Assembly (NCBI GenBank): GCA_902760315.1
Contig: CACWFV010000013.1
Location: 1-64,000 of the forward strand
DNA: 64,000 nucleotides
Direction of reading: 5' to 3'
From: an uncultured Bacteroidales bacterium
GTDB lineage: Bacteria > Bacteroidota > Bacteroidia > Bacteroidales > Bacteroidaceae
The translations under genes were made by a program, and so were the position numbers. Positions 61,458 to 64,000 of this stretch are shown piece by piece (the stretch's first letter is position 1; the number at the start of each line of letters is the position of its first letter). The notes beneath the pieces are model-generated. The model ran no database searches, was not told the origin of the DNA, and worked only from the letters and a program-made list of their open reading frames with translations.

Positions 61458-63161
61458 ATGAGAGACAGAATAACAGGAGCAAAAGCGCTGATGAGGGCAC
61501 TGCAGGCTGAGGGGGTGGAGACCATCTTTGGATATCCTGGTGGCAGCATCATGCCCGTTTATGATGCGCTGTTCGACTATACGCGTGGAGAGAAAAAGTG
61601 TTTTGACCATATCCTAGTGCGCCACGAACAGGCTGCCACCCATGCTGCTGAGGGCTATGCCCGCGTCAGCGGCAAAGTGGGTGTAGCGCTTGTCACCAGT
61701 GGTCCCGGTGTAACGAATACGTTGACGGGTATTGCCGATGCCATGCTCGACTCAACGCCCGTCGTCGTCATTGCCGGTCAGGTTGCCACCACTGCACTTG
61801 GTACCGACGCCTTCCAGGAGGTCGATCTCGTGGGCGTCTCACAGCCTATCTCTAAGTGGTCTTACCAGATACGCCGTGCTGAGGATGTGGCGTGGGCAGT
61901 CAGCCGTGCTTTTTACATAGCTCGCAGCGGTCGTCCAGGCCCGGTGGTACTCGATTTTGCCCGCAACGCACAGGTTGAGCAGTTCGACTGGGAACCCAAG
62001 AAGGTGGACTTCATCCGTTCTTTCGTGCCTTACCCTAAGTTTGACCCGGATTCGGTACGTCAGGCTGCTGAACTCATCAATCATGCACAACGGCCGTTGG
62101 CTCTTGTAGGGCAAGGGGTAGAGTTGGGCAATGCTCAAGAGGAGTTAAAGATGTTCTTGGAGAAGGCTGACATCCCTGCCGGGCGTACCATGTTAGGACT
62201 CTCAGCACTGCCTTCCGACCATCCTCTCAATGTTGGCATGCTGGGCATGCATGGCAACTATGCCGTCAATCTGAAGGAACAGGAGTGCGACGTGCTCATT
62301 GCCATCGGTATGCGCTTTTCCGACCGTGTAACCGGTAATCTGAAGACTTATGCTAAGCAGGCTAAAGTTATCCACCTCGATATCGACCGTAGCGAGATAG
62401 ACAAGAATGTTAAGGCCCATATAGCTGTCGTTGCCGACTGCAAGGAGTCGTTGCCGGCACTAACTGCGCTCATTCAGCCTGCCACTCACAGGGTATGGCG
62501 CGATTCATTCCGTGAATTGGATGAGAAAGAGCGCCAGAAGGTTATCGAACCGGCTATTCACCCGCAAAGTGGTCCACTGCTCATGGGCGAGGTGGTCAAT
62601 GCAGTAGCTACGCAGGCGCCAAAAGGTACTGTCCTCGTTACTGACGTAGGACAAAACCAGCTTTTTGCGACTCGCTATTTCAAATATACCCAGAAGCGTA
62701 GCATCTGTACCAGCGGAGGTCTGGGTACTATGGGCTATGGCATGCCTGCAGCTATCGGAGCTACTTTTGCCACAGACCGTACTGTCTGTTGCTTCATGGG
62801 CGACGGTGGCTTCCAGATGTGCATAGAGGAGTTGGGCACCATCATGGAGCAGCAGGCTCCTGTCAAGATGATTCTTCTGAACAACAACTATTTGGGTAAC
62901 GTGCGCCAGTGGCAGGATATGTTCTGGATGCGCCGTAAGTCGTTCACCAAAATGCTCAATCCTTGCTACGAGCTTATAGCCCGTGGCTATGGCATACCCT
63001 ATCAGTGCGTCACTGACCGTACCAATCTTGCATCTGCCGTCGAGAAGATGCTCACCTCTCAGGGACCGTTCATTTTGGAGTGTGCTATCAAGGAAGATGA
63101 CGACGTACTGCCCATGACGCCGCCGGGAATGAATGTCAACGATATGATGCTGGAAATTTAA
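61458..63161 (+). CDS. ilvB: acetolactate synthase large subunit
   Basis: 567 residues. ETIFGYPGGSIMPVYDAL and the EQAATHAAEGYAR glutamate start the TPP enzyme; GPGVTNTLTGIADAMLDSTPVVVIAGQV, FQEVDLVGVSQPISKW, the central FAD region and GDGGFQMCIEELGTIMEQQAPVKMILLNNNYLG (TPP motif) are intact. Forms acetolactate and acetohydroxybutyrate. 41 bp after ilvD, 8 bp before ilvN. Confidence 0.97.
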   Translation: MRDRITGAKALMRALQAEGVETIFGYPGGSIMPVYDALFDYTRGEKKCFDHILVRHEQAATHAAEGYARVSGKVGVALVTSGPGVTNTLTGIADAMLDSTPVVVIAGQVATTALGTDAFQEVDLVGVSQPISKWSYQIRRAEDVAWAVSRAFYIARSGRPGPVVLDFARNAQVEQFDWEPKKVDFIRSFVPYPKFDPDSVRQAAELINHAQRPLALVGQGVELGNAQEELKMFLEKADIPAGRTMLGLSALPSDHPLNVGMLGMHGNYAVNLKEQECDVLIAIGMRFSDRVTGNLKTYAKQAKVIHLDIDRSEIDKNVKAHIAVVADCKESLPALTALIQPATHRVWRDSFRELDEKERQKVIEPAIHPQSGPLLMGEVVNAVATQAPKGTVLVTDVGQNQLFATRYFKYTQKRSICTSGGLGTMGYGMPAAIGATFATDRTVCCFMGDGGFQMCIEELGTIMEQQAPVKMILLNNNYLGNVRQWQDMFWMRRKSFTKMLNPCYELIARGYGIPYQCVTDRTNLASAVEKMLTSQGPFILECAIKEDDDVLPMTPPGMNVNDMMLEI

Positions 63162-63169
63162 ACCGCCTT

Positions 63170-63718
63170 ATGAGAGAATATAATAAGAACAAACTATATA
63201 CCCTGCTCGTCTATTCAGAGAACGTTGCAGGTATTCTGAACCAGATTACGGCTGTTTTTACGCGCCGCCAGGTCAACATTGAGAGTCTTAACGTCTCGGC
63301 ATCTAGCATAGAGGGAGTGCACAAGTACACCATCACAGCTTGGAGTGACGAGGATCAAATCAGCAAGATAACTCAGCAGATAGAGAAAAAGATTGATGTT
63401 GTCAAGGCCACCTATTTCACTGACGACCAGTTGTTCATTCGCGAGGCAGGTCTCTATAAACTCTCTACCGACAAGGTGTTGGCCAATCCGGAGATTTCGC
63501 GCACCATTCGCCGCTACGATGCAACCATCACTGAGGTGAACCCCACCTATACTATTGTGATGAAGAGTGGCAAGACTGATGATATTATCGAACTCTTCCG
63601 TGCTCTTGACGAGTTTGGCTGTGTGTTACAGTATACGCGCAGCGGCCGCATTGCCGTCACTCGTGGCATGCAGGAGCAGGTCAGCGAGTTCTTGGAACAG
63701 AGAGAACAGCTACACTAG
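63170..63718 (+). CDS. ilvN: acetolactate synthase small (regulatory) subunit
   Basis: 182 residues. An ACT domain (LYTLLVYSENVAGILNQITAVFTRRQVNIESLNVSASS) is followed by a C-terminal domain (AGLYKLSTDKVLANPEISRTIRRYDATITEVNPTYTIVMKSGK). It confers valine feedback on IlvB. The next gene starts 8 or 41 bp later. Confidence 0.94.
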   Translation: MREYNKNKLYTLLVYSENVAGILNQITAVFTRRQVNIESLNVSASSIEGVHKYTITAWSDEDQISKITQQIEKKIDVVKATYFTDDQLFIREAGLYKLSTDKVLANPEISRTIRRYDATITEVNPTYTIVMKSGKTDDIIELFRALDEFGCVLQYTRSGRIAVTRGMQEQVSEFLEQREQLH

Positions 63719-63759
63719 TGGACAAGATGCATAGTATAAAGTTCAAGGCTCAAGGTTCA

Positions 63760-64000
63760 ATGGATAAAATAGGATCATACGAATTTATGGCTGAGCCGTT
63801 CCACTGCGACTTCAGTGGACGGCTGTTTATGGGGCATCTTGGTAATCATATGCTCAATGCTGCCGACTTCCACTCGTCAGCTCGTGGTTTTGGTATGAAG
63901 TACCTGATGAGTATCCACCGTTCATGGGTGCTTTCACGTCTGGCCATCGAGATGATTGAGATGCCCAGCCAATATACAAAGTTTAATGTTGAGACGTGGG
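63760..64000 (+). CDS. acyl-ACP thioesterase, 5' part (cut by window end)
   Basis: The frame is open from ATG 63760 (MDKIGSYEFMAEPFHCDFS) to the window edge, about 80 residues. An in-frame ATG at 63727 exists but the intervening residues look like non-coding AAGGCTCAAGG-type sequence. SGRLFMGHLGNHMLNAADFHSSARGFGMKYLM and HRSWVLSRLAIEM match Bacteroidetes acyl-ACP thioesterases (hot-dog fold), which release fatty acids from ACP. Its presence directly after ilvN is recurrent in Bacteroidales. Confidence 0.8.
   Translation, partial: MDKIGSYEFMAEPFHCDFSGRLFMGHLGNHMLNAADFHSSARGFGMKYLMSIHRSWVLSRLAIEMIEMPSQYTKFNVETW

Overview
The window reads as a chromosomal segment of a Bacteroidales bacterium, most likely Prevotella or a close relative. 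The evidence is the recurring Bacteroidetes-type promoter (-7 TAnnTTTG with a TTTG about 20 bp upstream), weak Shine-Dalgarno sequences, and lineage-typical genes: PorD/DUF4835, GldB, DUF3127, DUF4105, DUF5715, an SLBB export protein, and the phoH-purC-ubiE-aroE and dnaN-dnaQ-coaBC-porD-recN gene orders. No rRNA, tRNA, CRISPR array or integrase was found.

Layout. 1-3.2 kb: end of a leucine operon (C-terminal part of a LeuA-type synthase, leuB), a TPR protein and a DUF5715 M15-like protein. 3.2-11.8 kb: an accessory island, bounded by an HU-like gene and by purM. It holds a candidate two-gene restriction-modification system, a repeat-rich spacer with an inverted-repeat element, a YoeB-type toxin-antitoxin pair, an unrecognised overlapping two-gene operon of visibly lower GC, and a VirE_N / PriCT-2 / DUF3987-like primase-helicase module split over three genes. 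11.8-18.3 kb (minus): the phoH-purC-ubiE-aroE-TPM-lemA-purM run. 18.4-21.3 kb (minus): a fucose-isomerase-like gene with a DUF4861 gene. 21.4-30 kb: gldB-dnaB, then recN-porD-coaBC-exonuclease-dnaN in opposite orientation, then a DUF3127 OB-fold protein. 30-34 kb: SLBB/Wza-like and Wzz-like polysaccharide export genes, then a 21-bp tandem array. 34.2-35.3 kb: rpsF-rpsR-rplI. 35.4-42.1 kb (minus): an ABC ATPase, a broken secA, a degenerate alkaline-phosphatase-fold protein and a DUF4105 protein. 42.3-47.8 kb: outer-membrane barrel, lptC, a CNNM/CBS (GldE-like) protein and a PpiD/SurA-like isomerase. 47.8-55.3 kb: prmA carrying an in-frame repeat insertion, a Trp/Tyr-rich secreted protein, an outer-membrane protein, ffh, folD, a 59-residue TPR protein and an iron-sulfur aldo/keto reductase. 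55.4-64 kb: a four-subunit 2-oxoacid:ferredoxin oxidoreductase (VorB type), an OmpA-family protein and the ilvD-ilvB-ilvN operon running into an acyl-ACP thioesterase cut by the window end.

Branched-chain amino acid metabolism frames the window: leuA/leuB at one end, ilvDBN plus a VorB-type oxidoreductase at the other. Two features stand out from ordinary chromosome. One is a set of short tandem repeats, several with 21-bp units: the ACAGCTGATACAG-core array lies both between wzz and rpsF and, in frame, inside prmA. The other is a dispersed GACAGATGACAG-type repeat that forms the ends of an inverted-repeat element and also sits on gene ends of the primase module. The secA reading frame lacks about 110 bp, including its most conserved scaffold motif, so it is either a real lesion or an assembly error.
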